Shown in pieces: positions 23,519-38,500 of a stretch of DNA of 64,000 nt (position 1 is the stretch's first letter; each line of letters opens with the position of its first letter). A program made the position numbers and the translations under genes. A model generated the notes under the pieces. It made no database searches, was not told the DNA's origin, and worked only from the letters and a program-made list of their open reading frames with translations. The stretch lies in NCBI RefSeq assembly GCF_000002075.1, contig NW_004797282.1, positions 168,590-232,589 of the forward strand, in the 5' to 3' direction. The DNA is from Aplysia californica (taxonomy: Eukaryota > Mollusca > Gastropoda > Aplysiida > Aplysiidae).

Positions 23519-26500
23519 CTTAAAAAAAAAAAAAGAAAGAAAAGAAGAAAAAATGATAATTAACTGTTAACTAAACATTCTGCCTGTTTGTAATAACAAT
23601 CAAAAGATAGGGGAGGGAAGGAGTGAATGAGGTCCAACTTAGCTAAGTTTCTAAGATAAATCATATACGCAAAAATTTCAGCAGGATTCCTAAGTTTGTA
23701 AGACAAATCATATGCAAAACTTTCAGTAGGATTCCTTGTACATATAAATACTTTCACAAAGTAGTCACTTCACATTCATAAAATTATTTTTATTACCTCG
23801 ACATTTTGATATACTCATAATATGTAACAAACGTAACCATAAAGGCACTGAATCCCCACGATCACAGGAACAGGGGTAGACCACGAATAACATGGCAGGA
23901 AAAGGTGGTAGCAGATGTCCAGAAACTGGACAAAACTTGGACACAATTGAAGAAAGATGAACAGGACAGATATCTTTACAGAGTAAATGTTGATGGAATA
24001 TTTGCCCGAGGGAACTAAAATACCAGTGACGGAAGTAACAAGTAAATATTAAAAATACAAAACAGACTTTATAATGGAGATGGAACTTGGCCCCTTTCTT
24101 TTCGGTTTAAAATTCTTTGAAATACACAACTTTGCTTTGTCTCCCCATAATACTAGTTTTGCTCAGCTTGGAAAAAGAAAAAAATATACGATGCAATTTT
24201 TTTTTTTCCGGTTCTGATTTTCAAAAATCTCATCATGTTTCCCATCAAATAGTCTAGCATGAGTACTTCGCATCTTGAGGTTATGGTCAAAGATTTGAAG
24301 AAGGTGACGGACAGATCTGTCAAAGTGTACTCACGTTTTGGGGGTTCAGTTTTCCAGTCATCAGTTGCACAAGGTCATCATCTTTCATGATGATAGTGGT
24401 GTCAGCTTTATCTGAAGAATAAGATTGACATTTTCATCACCCAGTAGTCAAAGGGGACTACAGGCCTTGACTGTCCAGACCCATACCATGTTAATCAAAA
24501 ATATTATCATCATAATATCATCACCACCCTGAGCCTGAGTACAGACCACCAACAAGAGTTCAATCAAAAAGACGATTCAGTAAAAAATATACAGTCCGTG
24601 CCGGCTTTAAGCATGCCGGCCTTAAGCACGTTTCGGACTTTGGCACGCTAAACGGCTCTTACAGAATTTTTGCTATATAAATTACATGCCTTTAAGCACG
24701 GCAACTTCGGCTTCAAGCACGCTTCATTTACAAGACAGTCAATATTTTCATGATGACCCATCGAAGTTCGAACACAGTCTACACCGCAGCAGTGGAGTGT
24801 GTCAAAAGAAACACAAAGAACGCAAGTGATGGACACACACACACTCACATGGGCGGGGAGGAAGGCAGATGCACACAGCCGCGCGCGCGGACGTAAGATC
24901 TAGCCTAGGCCAAGGGCAAAGCTACACACAACCAAAAAAAAAAAATACAAAGAGAGTCGGGGAGACGAGAAAGGGAGGCTGGCTGCGATTTCACCTTTGA
25001 CCCTCGCTATCCATTAATCCTGATTGTGTATCACGCGCGAGGTGGGATGAAGGCGGTGGTATGAGTGGCACAGCGGGCAGTGGTACGCACAGGCAGTGTG
25101 TAGGCCTAGTGTGCTGTATCGTGACTGGCTGTCTAAATTAAGTTTTCATTTCCCATTCGACCACAAAACAAAAACAAACAAGCGAACAAAAACTACCATT
25201 GTGGGTGTCTAAATAACAGTGCACACTTTTGCGGGACCACTATAGGCCTACTTACAGACAAAGGGAAATAACACAGGAAATTTTCAACAAGAAAATCTCT
25301 GGATTATGTCTACTTCGCACTCAAGCACGCTTCGGCTTTAAGCATGCTTAAGCTTTCTCCCGACTACCGTGCTTAAAGCCGGCATGGACTGTACATCAAT
25401 GTCACTAGAGCAACTGGTATGTTATGCTGCTGTGAAAAGCACCACCTACTCAAAACAACCCTCAGCTCCTCCATTAATCCTGTTACTGTCTTCAGCGCAA
25501 GTAAAATAAAAAATCGTAAAGACCTCTCTTGCAAGAGTATCAAAATTACATATGTAAGGAAGTTTTTGGCTTGATACAGCCCAAGTTCTGGCAAGTGAAA
25601 ATGCTTCTAATGTAAAGATAATGTTATCTGCCAAATATTTATCATATCAAACTGCGCCACACAAAATTGTAAAAAAATCGTTGGTGGCTAGACATTACTT
25701 TTCAGTAGTGTTGTCTGTGAAACAAAATAAGGCATAGACACATATAGAAGAAAAAGCATTCAAATTTTCAGCCAGTTCATTGAAGGCTTTGACACAAAAA
25801 TCAGGAGGAATAGTGTATCACAAACTGATTTCACATTACACCAAGCCATGAATGCTAAACAAAAGGAAAAACAATGAATTAGAATAGCATGTTTCACTTT
25901 TAAAAAATGAGACAGCCATACATAATATCACAAGCTTAAAACATATTTAAAGCAGTGACAAAAGAATAGAGGGAATAATGCTAGCTTTAAGAAATTATTT
26001 TTCAAAACAGTGATTGTTGTTTATGTTCTTACGAGTCATAAAATGAAATCCAGTTTTTTAACTCTTTCTGGACGTACTTGATTTGGGGTCTAGATGTAAT
26101 TAACTTGCGGCTCGATTTCGCTACTCGGGTGATGTACAAAATAACTTTATATAAGCATAACCATCATCCAAAACGTAACATATTATGATATATCAAATAG
26201 AAGGTAATTGAATAAAGAATACATTCCAACATGAAACAAGGATTATTTTGAACATAAGTATGTATTACAGGGTTAGAAATGGCGATGAGAAAAATAAATT
26301 TTGATGGACAAAATTCCCCACACTAAACATGTGAAAGCAAATCAGCATTGCTATCTTGTTATATTATATACAGGCCAAGAGCAGATTCCATAAATTTCTG
26401 AACATGCAGCTTTTTATTTGAATGCAGTATTCCAATTTTTGTTTGATGATATTTATACTGAGTCCGGTTACATTGTTTTGTTGACGCAAGACCGCAAGAA

Positions 26501-29500
26501 CTAATTCACCCGTTTCAGATTGACGCTTTGACAAAGTGAAAATTCATGTTTTCATTTCCTAAATCCTTTCCAAGTTTTCAATAATAATAGTAAAAGGGAG
26601 TACTTATAAATAATGGATCATGTTAAAATGAAACAAAACTGAGGCACCCCATCACAGCCGATATATCGGCGATATGTCCGCAAGGGATGTGGACTCGTGC
26701 CAATATATCGGCGATACGTCCGGAAAGAGTCAAATGACCAAAAAAACAGTCTCTTCTGTTTCTTTCTTTCTCTCTAAACAAGAAACAAACAAAAGACAAA
26801 CCTAAGCAAAAGTGAGCTCGCTTAAAAGTGAAAAAACAACAACCCCCCAACAAAGCACAAACCTGTAGCATCAAATTTGACAGCACCGTTGCCATTCTTG
26901 ACGTCAACAACCCAAACACCCTCTTTTCCATCAGCTCCCTTGACCTTGAAACAATAGACACCTTTGATCTTTTTCACAAGGTTTGCACCATCCTGAAATG
27001 AAGAATGAAAAACAGTAAGATCTTGCAAGGGTGCTCCTTAAAGTTACAGGAAAGGTGCTTGCCTCATATGCTCAATTACTAGATGTAACTACAAGGCTTT
27101 TTAAGTTCCCTGGGCAAGCAGGAAGCAACTTGTCTTTTCAAATAAAAGACACCCCTTCCCCAGAAGTCAAGCCTATGTTGCACATTAAAGACACCTTAAC
27201 AGCTGAAAGACAAGAGAAAAAACCCCCAAAGGAACAAAAAACAAAACCCACACAACATACACACAAAAACACCTGAGAGTGAATCCTAAATTAATCCCAA
27301 TTTATATAAAAGAAAATCTGTCGGTATAAATAAATAGAATACATTCAAAAGCAGAAAAAACATGCTAAAAAAAATAATTTTAATCCACTAAATTCGGGGA
27401 AAACAGTCACATGTATGCAAAAATTGGAATGGGAGGTTAAGGAACCTGGTAACTACTCATGAGATCAAACTGGGCCACCAAGAAGAGAAAGTGTGATGTA
27501 GAATAATTATAACTTTTACAAATCATGCAATGTTTATGCAGAGACAGTCAGTTGGACAGCTGTATGTTCTGTAGTCTCAATTCCGGGACGAAACTAAATT
27601 GCAGTTCACAAAATTTAAACACGAGATTATAATCTCAACTCATCAAAAACAGATTTTGGCTAGTATTAGTAACACAGCACCAACCAACTCTCTGATGTTG
27701 AAAGTAAAAAAACATTAAAACAAGAGCATTTGACTCCAAAGTACTTTTCAAAGCTTCATGAAAGATAATATGGCAATTTTAAACTTGTGCTACCTGGTCA
27801 AGCGCCTTCTTGACTTCTGTAAAAACTGCTGATGACTTGAAGTCTTTCTCCGTAGAAGAACTTGCAGCAGCGGCTTGGATCTGCTGACTACAAAAAGAAA
27901 AAAGCAGTTAATTTTCACCCAACAGCCTGTGTGCTAAACCCTTTGAACCACAAGGGCCAGAGTAAACGAGCCTGGGGCATATTTTTCTCAGCATCCTGTT
28001 AGGTTGGTGCACATGGGGTAAACAACCATCAACCTTCCAGCTGTGCAGGGATTGGGAACCATCAAAGCCCAGGAGCCTCGCATTAACTTGAAATATCCCC
28101 CCCCCCCCAAAAAATGTTTCTTTATTAAAGAGCGATGAAAATGAACCACATTTTTAAACACAGAGATGACAAATAATTTATTACATGAGTTATAGTGTTA
28201 TATCATAATTTATCCTACGAGTGAAACTCGTGATTACAACTGGCAATTTCACAAGTACAATAAATCATGGTCAACCACTATTGTTTGTTTTAGTAGAGGT
28301 TTTGTGGCGCTCCCAACTACATAAGGTCATATGAGCGCCAAGGTGTGAATGTCAACAGAGAAGCCCTTACAGGGAATCAGACTTACTCTGCTCACCTCTC
28401 TAGCTTCAACAGCACAAAGTCTGCTTCGGCTACCAAGGCACCCCAGAAATAGCGGGCCATAAGACTGTGACGAACATACAAAAGAAGCAGAGGAAAATGA
28501 CGATAGTAAGGATTAGAAACGAAAAAGCAGCAGTTCCCTGTTGTAGTTCAGGCACAGTTATGAGCAAGACATTGTTGGATCAGCCCACTTATTCTACTGT
28601 GCATTAGAACAAGAAATGTCCCCCCTTTCGGAAAGGCCTAAAGACACTTCAGTCAGAGGCACCGCCCCGGGGGTAGGTCTACCACTATGACGAGAGTAAT
28701 AAATTTTTTATACCATACTGATAGTAGCTAGCGAAATAGATTTCCAACGACACATATCCTTACCCTGCCTCCTCTGGGAAGCCATGTCTGTACAGAGAAA
28801 TGACACAAGCTCCACCCAAGCCCAGGTTGTGCTGCAGGGCTACCTTAGCCTTTGGTACCTGTCTTTTACCAGCCATTCCTCTCAACTGCCAACAAAGCTC
28901 TGCACACTGGGCCAAACCTAAAGTAAGGAAAAAAAACAAGGAATTGCAAAATAAAAAAAATAAAGACAAATATTATTTTGCTGCCTCTCAGTTTATGAAA
29001 CATTTCACAGCTTTTGACCTTCCATCAGTGCCACAACATAGCTGAAAAGTTTGTATCAGAACATGAATTCACATTTCTCCATTCCTTTTCTACTGTGTGA
29101 TCTCAGCAAGTTTTGGGTATTCCAGATAGCATCCAATCCCACAGGTCTAATGTCCACAGAACTCTTTCTCAAGGTGGGGTCATTCCACTTATAATATCTT
29201 TTTCCAAAGAGATTCGTGAAGACTTTACTCCATTCTAAATACTTCAGAGGGCTGCAAATTTACTTTCAAACTAATCTCTATTTTCAATAATGGCCAGCAA
29301 GTGACCTACAATTAACTTACAGCTGCTCATATTCATGTCTCATTGTTACTGCTGTTTGTTCTCAATTAACTCTTGACTTTTCTCTTCAGTCATAAGTCAA
29401 AGTTCCTTTTTGATTATGGAACTCGTTCTCCGTCTAGATTTTATTGTCGTGTGTGTGTGTAGAGAAAAGCACACATCTACAAAACATCGGCCATATAGTG

Positions 29501-32500
29501 CAAGGGAAAATCAAAACAGAAACAGAGGAAAGAACAGAAGTAAAGCTATGATTTTTAAAGACTTGCAATGCTTCCTTATCCCCCACCTCCAACAAATATG
29601 GGCAATTCTATTTCTAACGTTAGTTTATTTCATTTTTTAAAAAGAGAAAAAAAATATATTCACAGCATCTTAACCAAGCTAAAATACAAGTAGACATTGA
29701 AGCTTCATGGTTTTCTTTTTCCAAGACAGATTTATTCTATTTTTACCCCATTTTTTTGAAAACACAACAGGAGCATTATTAATAAAGCATATACTCCAAA
29801 GTTAACAATCCGGGATCAAAAAACTTCAGCACGCTGAGCTATACAACATTGCTCTCAAACAGAGAAAAAAAGGTCATTTTTTTTACTCTTCGACCCGTCT
29901 CAGGGTTAACATTCTATTTTAAAAACATCTCTTGTTCATTTTTATCTGCTTTACACAAATTTTGACTTTATATCCATCGCAAATTATTAGCATGAGACAT
30001 ATTTTATATGAACTATATCACAACAGGATCAATGGTGTAGTAATATTTGACTTGTTTTTAACAACATCAGGGTTTTCAGCTCTGACTTAAAAAAGAATGT
30101 CAGGGGCTCCAGGGGGCATGTCCCCTGTACTCTATTTCACTATAATTTTATGTTTTGGTAATGGTATTTTCTTGAAAAGTCGATTTGCAAAGGTTTTAGT
30201 CGTGCGTTTTGCAGCAAAAATATGGCAGTTAAGCCCCAAAAACAGTGCATCTGTGGGCGTGTCTAAAAGTAAAAACTTACAGAAAAAAAGTCAGTCGACT
30301 CTAAGTCAAAGTCAAGCCTAACAAAACTTCTCATCATACATGATGATAATTGCCATTTATAATGTTATCCATCATTTTCACATTCTCGTTACACGTGTAA
30401 TTAGATCTAGATCTATAACGTTTCAAGTTATAATATAGATCTAGATCTAGATCTAATCTAGATCTAGCCTACTTAGATCTAATAAATCACAGTAACCTAT
30501 ACTTTTAAATAATAGCTTAAGTTCACTGTCCAAGTCCAAGATTCCACTTAGAACGCACAACACAATATCTTATTATTCTTATACAATATACAGAAACTGA
30601 CTTGTTTGGAATGTAAGGCCTGTTTAGTAGTCTAGTTAATGTCCTACACTAGGGCTTAGCATTTGCAGCACTGAAACTGAAATTGGCTTCTCACTCTCAA
30701 TGTCAATGTAATGTAAGGCAAGGCGCAGAAATGAAAGCGCTAAAAAGTAAAATAAAAATTCTATTGAATATCCACCTCTGGTATAAAACAAAGCAGAACA
30801 GTCCAAAGGTCAAGAAAGAAAACTGACTGATAGTATCAGTGTCCGCCGGTGGTCAAAGTCTTCCGATTTGTCCAACCATGTCAACTTCAATCATGCGACC
30901 CTTCATTCAACGTTATGTACTATCATTGATTCAACTTCCTCTGCTAGGGCCTGGGCCCAGATCGATCGAGTAATGAGCTGGAACTGGAAAAGCTAAGCCT
31001 AATACTGTATAGGCAGGAAAAGTCAAAAGGCTATCCTCGATGCTACAATCTAGCTGCCACAGAACAAGAAATTTAAAATAAAATAAAACCAATGATAACG
31101 TTATGCAAACCTGAAGTTGTCTTCCAGTCTTCCACCACACACGATACTAACAGTAGCAACGATTAGTATTATTCCTCTAACTGGCCGACCGACAGTAAAC
31201 AGCTCAGTATAGTTAGGGAAGGGACACTACTCTATTCGAAAGAACTGGTGACGCCCAACATGCTATCGCCTATTTACCGAAACTTGGCGAATAAGACATG
31301 GCGAAAAAAATAACTGCGCAGCGCACACACTACGTCACTACGAGCTCGTCCAGTTTCAGTGAGAGTTTTTCGGCACTTGCAACACAACAAGGTCATACAA
31401 ATGCCAAACACAAAAAACAAGGAGAGATAAGGACGATAATATGTTTGATGGGAAGGAAGGAGCAATTACCACTACCACAACAGAGTCAGAGCTACGACCC
31501 TCACTGCGTGCTCAGAAGGAGAATAAAATAACTGGACTACACAAATCTCAGGGTACAAAAAAAAATCACTTAACAGTTCCCAATAAAAATTATAATAATT
31601 TCAAGAGGAGATAGCTTAAATACGAAAAAGATGAGTTGATGATAGATATCAGAAGTTGATAAAAAAGAGACTAACCAAATACAGGCGAACCTGTCTAAGA
31701 CGGCCACGCATTGTAGAGGGGAAAAGTGGCTATATAAGACAGGTGGCCGTCTTAGGCAGGACTGATAAAAAAAACCAATTTATTTCTGAGGCCCCAACTG
31801 GAGGTGGTTGCATGCCTAGGACTGCCCTAGGGCTGATTAAAATGTGTTGTTGTTGTTTTATTTCTTTTGAAAGGGGGGAGAGGATGGGACGGTTTTTGTG
31901 GGATTTTCTGCTGTTAGTTTTAATTTTCTTTTATAATAAAATTACAGGGAAAGGTCAAAACAAAACAAAATGTTTCAGACGAGGATAAAGCCAAGTGTCA
32001 TAGTAAAATAAATAAATGGGTCGCCACCACTCGGCGAACGAACAACACTTCTGTTGCGGGTTTGTGTTGACTTCCATTGTTATGGACTTGGTTTACAGAC
32101 TGAGTTGGGGTGGGCCTTATAGGTTATGACGGATCACACGCTTTCCTTACCAGCAGCTGAAATTTTATTGTTACCCATTGGTCAACTTGGGCAAACATTG
32201 GGAGTGACCTAAGCAACATACATGACTGTTTCATCTATTGGAGGGACTGACAACAACAACAGGTGAATGAATTATGACGGAGAAAATGCATAATTTTTTA
32301 CACAGCCTGGCCGCCTTTATAGGCAGGTAGATTTGGCTGAGGGTTAATAAAATATGGTGGCTGTGGCCGCGTTGGACAGGTGCCCGTTTTACAGTTAAAT
32401 TATAGAAAAAACGCAAGGGGGGATATGGAAATAAGTGGCCATTTATACAGGTGGCTGTCATGGCAGGTTCGACTGTACATGCAATAGCAAGAGGGGTTAA

Positions 32501-35500
32501 CCCTATCCGGTCATTTTGTACCCCAGGGATAGTATCCTTCACAGTTAAGAATACTTCTAGTATGAAGATCTCTTTGAAACTTTCAGTATTTCTCAAAAAA
32601 TCATTTTGACAGACTGCTATGCAAAGCGTACGGATCGGATTTACGAGTAAATATTTCCTCTTCGAAAGTGGTGGCACAGTCGAGTTCCCCAGGTCGTACG
32701 GATACGATAATAAAACATGACATACAGATAGGGTTAACAAAATGGATTATTAGAATATGATATTTCACTTTATCAATAATATGTACATGTTAGTTGGCCA
32801 TCGGCACAAATTTGACATTAACATAGTACTTTTCATAGCCTGAGTTCACTCACAATCAGTGACAAACGTAACAATAAGGATCACAGGAACATATAGAGGA
32901 AGACCTAGAATAACATGGTAGGAAAAAGGCTGTGACCGATCTCTAGAAACTGGACAAAACTTAAAATTAGACACAATTGAAGAAAGATAAACAGGACAGA
33001 CATCTCTACAGCAAAGGCCCTTAAATGTTGGGGGAATATTTGCCCCACACAGCTAAAAGACCAGTGACAAAAGTAAAAAGGATACAATGATGTGCTCCTT
33101 TTTTCCTGTTAAATAAGTGGTGACAAGTATTGGAAAACTCCAATAAAATCAAGCCATTTCATCAAAGAGCTCATGAATTCTGAAAAAAAATCTACATAGG
33201 CAGTCAGTGCCAATTGTAAACATTGTTCTTTTTTCTCTCCATTCTCAAGACAGAAAACATTTCTCAGTGCTCTACTATATAACTTCAGTACAAAAAAGAT
33301 TATCCTCTAATTCTTTTCCTGCCATTCCCCCATATGGGATCACAAGGGCAGCCAACTGTATATATATATTTTTTAAAATAAAAAAATAAATTCAACCTGC
33401 AGAAATTGTTTGCTCCATAGTATGATGCCTTTCATTTTCCAAGCAGCAATAAACTCATGTCAAAAGTTAACAAAAAGTTGCTTCAGTTTTGTGAAGATAC
33501 TGATAATGGAATTTTACTACTGTGGTTTGCCCTGTAGGATTGTTCTTCTTTATCTTTTGACAGCTAGGATGTCTTTAACGTGAGCAATGTAACCATAGAC
33601 CTGTGAATTTTCTATCTTTAAGGAGATGAATGGTGCTTGATTCCCTCAACCCTGGGATAACCGGAGTGGGAACATGACAAATAAACTCAAATTATCTGCA
33701 AACAATGCCAGCATCAACTGGGACAGGAACCAGACACTTTGACAAGAGAAAGCTCCTTACCTTCCCCTGAAGAGCCCCACATGTCGTTTAGACGCATTAC
33801 TTAGTTCTCATTTTATAAGGAAACTGGAGAACATGGTCAGGGTGAGAATGTAAACTTCACACTTTCCCTGTTACAAACTATATTGAATTCTTTAAATTTC
33901 GGTACATAGGCCAACTATTACTGAAGCAGATTTGCCACATGTCCTCCAAGTTAAATAAACAAGAAATAGAAGAAAAGACCAGTCTTTGGTCAGCAATAGC
34001 TTGGCAGAAGTTCTTTGATTTATTGTGCGTGGCTCAAACTCTACCAGTTCTTTTATTCTTAGAAAACCTATAAATATGACAGCATGCAACTCCACTGCCA
34101 TCTCACAATGTACAGTCTACAAAAGCCTTTGCCAAGGTCAAAATTGGAATAATCTTCTTAAAAGCATCAATCAAGAGATAGAAAAATAGTGACACAAGGA
34201 CATATAAAGCCTCCACCATCCTTAAATCACCATTTACATACACAACAACATCTGAACTCTTTAAGGATGTAATTTTTATGTGGGGTTTTGACTGAATAAA
34301 TTTTTACCCCATTTTTCGGACGACCATGTTCAGGAAAAAGGCCCTAGAAAAGTAATATCAACAGTTAAACGAAAAGTTGTACACCAAATAGGAATGTAAA
34401 ATTTAAAAATATGGGTTAAAAAAAACATTGTAAAATTCAAAAGCCACACTTTTTCAGTTTAAACAGTGGTAAGTAAAGTTTGTTATTAAAAACAAAAAGT
34501 AATTACACAGACCTAGTTTCCTCAGCTTTGCCTCCTGTCAGCAATGTTATAATTCATTAATTTGAAAAGGTATTCCTATTGCAAGCCGGCTGCACCTCTT
34601 TATTTGAAGGAAATACACACAAACAGGTTTTTAAGAATATTTTTACAACATCCACAGTATCCAATGTGTTAATGTATTTGTACTATTTACAGTTGGTGTA
34701 GCTGTTGGTCTAGTAGTAGTGGCAGTACTTGTCTGAGTGGTAGACCTGCTGGATGGTGTGTCTGAAATACTGCTACAGCTAGTCCATTCTGTTCTAAAAA
34801 CCACCTGTTCAAGACAATCAGCTGTACAAATGCCCCCCCTCCCCCCCGCATTATTTCTATATCATGATGACACTGTCAAGATGCTACTAAGAGAACTAAT
34901 TTTTCAGGTATACATTCGATATATGGGGCAGCCCTCTGACCGGAAATATCCGAAACATGCTAGTAAGGAACTCAGTCATTGCAACTGAAACAATGGCAGT
35001 CCAGCACGCGCATTGAAAATGTTTTCCTTAAAGGTACAGCACAGCTTACTGAAGCATTCCAGTAGCCTGACAGAAAAGCAAAGAGCAAAAAAAAAAAAAA
35101 ATCACCCCAAAAACAAACAACCCCCCCCCCACAAAAACAACAACAACAAAAAACCAACCTACAAAGAAGGATTCATGTCTTACCTGTGGCTCCCAGTGGG
35201 TGTCCCTTAGAGATGAGGCCACCGCTTGGGTTGACAACATATTTCCCTCCATATGTATTGTCTCCCTTGTTGACGAACGTCTCTGCCTCACCTGAGAAAA
35301 GGATTTTGAAAAACAAAATTACTTTAAACCTATACATAACAGTCTGATAGACCCATTGCATTACTTCCATTTACTTCTTTTACAAAATGGATCAATTCTA
35401 ATACACAACGATACAAATTGTGCATCTGTGAGTTTTTATGTGAGTGTGTGTTTAACTAGAGGGAGAATGCGTGCATGTGAATTTTAAAGGCTAACTAGTC

Positions 35501-38500
35501 TATATACATATATAAAAGTAGACAAGTGTATATATCCATAAAACCAGTACAAAAAGCTTCTTCCTGACCTATAGATGCAAATACTAATCCAAAATAGAAG
35601 ATTATTATAAGTTATACAAGGTCTGTTTCAGAAGTATGTTCCCTTGTTATGTAAAACGAAGAACTTTGTTCATATCTACAGAAACATGTTTCTTTCCAAC
35701 ATTACAACTGTAGATCTCAATACACTTTTTCATGTGATGTAGCCAGTGGTCAAACGTAGGGACCATGTCCGCTCCAGCCAGAGTCCTAAGTTTAACCACT
35801 GGCTTCATCAGATGAAAGATTTTTTAACAAAGTGCATTCAGATCAACATTCGCTATGTTGAAAAAAAACCCCCATGTTTCTGTGGGTATGTATAAAATTT
35901 CATGTCTGTTTAATAAAAATTTTTGATTTAACAGAGCAGGGAAACTTACTTCGGAGACAGACCTCGTAACGTATCAAAATGAGGCTCCGAATCCTGGTAA
36001 CGATACTCATATCAGCTTAGAAAGTCAAATTTGATTTGTTCTTACGACACATTGTCTTGCATCAACTGTTCCAAAAAAAATAAATCCAGGTTTTTTCAAC
36101 GGACAATTTCTCACCCACTTCTTTTTCAAAGTTTGACTGCCCAGAACCACCTTCGACCATTTAGTTGGGATTTAACAAAGTGTGATGAATGCTTACCTGG
36201 TCCACACAGTCCCAGGGCTTCATAAGTGAGAAGCTCATTGGCAGAGAAACAGTCATGCAGTTCCACAACTTGGACATCATCTGGAGTAAGACCTGCAACA
36301 GAAAAAAAAGTTAAACATCATCTACAGTAAAGACTTAAGAACAGGAACTAAAAAGTTAAACATCATCTGGAGTAAGACCTAGCAACAACAAAAAAAAAAG
36401 ATAATCTCATGCAAGATTTAGGAAAAGGAAAAAAGTTGAGAATCATTTGGTAAGAGACATAGCAACAGAACAAAAGAGTGGAACATCATCTGGTGTAAGG
36501 CCTAGCAACAGAAAAAAAAGTTGAATATCAACCTCATAACTCTTCTCAACCTTATAAATGTGTCCCTGGAGGTCAATATCAGTCATATGAAGGAAATTTC
36601 AAAACTGAGTTTGCCTTTCGAGCCTCGTAGCTGATAATAGTACAGTGCATCTTACGACTGATATAGAGCTGGGAAGACAGAAATATAACACAGAGCAGTT
36701 ACAACTGTGATTTTCATAATTTTCAACAAAACATTTAAAAAAAAAAAAAATTTCAATGAGTCACAAGAACTAAGAAACAAGAAACCACTATGAATGCTGT
36801 AGAAAAAGCTTCACAATACTTCCGACTCAAAATCAAAATTGTGATTGCAGAAGTTTTTGGCCCTCATAGACACAATTTAAATCACTTAGAAGAATGGCTT
36901 CAACATTGCCTTTCAACTTACATTGACCTCTGCTGAAGTGCATCAGTCATTAAGTAGTTTTCCATTGACTCAGGTATCTGTTCTTCTCATATGGTCTCAT
37001 GGTCACACCCCACCCCACCACCGGCTTCTATTTTCATTTCAGTATCAGGATCCCGCACAGCTCATACAAAATATTTCAACTTAAAACAAAAATAGGTGGG
37101 AACCAGGCAGATAACAACTGGGAGCCGAGTGGTATCCCTTGAAATCTGCCTTAGATAAACCTGCTCTATGTAAGAACTGGCTTTTTCTGTCACCTGGTGA
37201 CTGGGTTCTTAGGTGGAGACCACAGTAGGCCTACCCGCTTATCCTTTTGGTGACAGCGAAACACAGCACAGCATCTAGAGATTAAGGCTAAAACCATTTA
37301 AACCAGTTTATCAAATGAAAAACAGCCCAAAATGGATCAGAGCAGAGTAACTGAACCATACCTGCATCCTTGAAAACTCTTTGTGCAGTATTTTTTGCCA
37401 TGTCGAAGCCGATCTGAAATGTAATTCAAGAAAAGGAAAATCGGTACGAGATCAACAGAACAGAAAAACAGATGTTGGCTCCCTATTCCCATAAAGATAG
37501 ATGGTGGAAAAATCAAATAATCAATCAATACAAACAATAAAGGTAGAGGACAACCACTGACTAATCCATTAACTTTTTGTTTTAGTGAGCATTTTATGGC
37601 ACTTGCAACACAATGAGGTCATATAAGTGCCAAAGATTATATGTGTTACAAAAGAGTAACCAAAAAAAAACAAAAAAAAGAAGGAAGAGAGATAAGGAAA
37701 ACACATCATATCGGATAGGAAAGAAGGAGTCAACCATACCAGAGCACCCGCCAACCACCCATACCCATTAACTGAATCAGCAATTTTAAACAGAGGAAAT
37801 CTATCTTGAGCTCTTAGCCTTGTATAGAAATAATTCACTTATTTTTTGTTTCATGCTTTTAGATTTTAGGCAACTTGCAAAAGGACCTAAATATAGCTTG
37901 AGCATGAGTTGATATAAGCGTGATGATAACACTATGATAACAGTTTGATATTATGAAGCTGGTTATCACCTCACAAGAAGTATCGATAGAAATCATTCTA
38001 TACATATACATATCAGTTTGACCTCATTTCACAGGTCAACAAGGGGGACCTTTATCATAAATTACTATCTTCATTGGAAATGAACCAACACAGCGAAAGT
38101 GTAACACTACTCGACCTATCAATCCACACGGACAGCAACCAATTCATTGCTGTGCATAATGTGAAGAGGCTTTAATAATAATACAAATATCCCTTTCAAA
38201 AATTAACATCTTGAGAAATGCTAAACAATACTGCAATCAACCCCAGGTTTTAACTTTTAGCTTTCAAGTTGCTGAAAAATTCTAAAACATCAATTAACCC
38301 CCCCCCCCATCACAAAAGAACAAAGATTGAAAACAGAAACATAACACATGTAAGCAAATACGGGAGGAAAGTTTCGTTTCATCTCCTTGAAGATTACTGC
38401 CTCTCTCTGAAATATAATTTGTTTTAAAAAGTAGCCTACTAGCTGGGCACCCTTTCAATGAAAGGAATGATCGATGCATCTAGCACCAAGTAAAAAAAAC

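Noticed and set aside
28367-28460. Conserved block suspected as an extra SCPx exon
   Set aside because: The same block occurs at 56600, 60600 and 62350, so it is SINE B; exons 14 and 15 join in phase without it.
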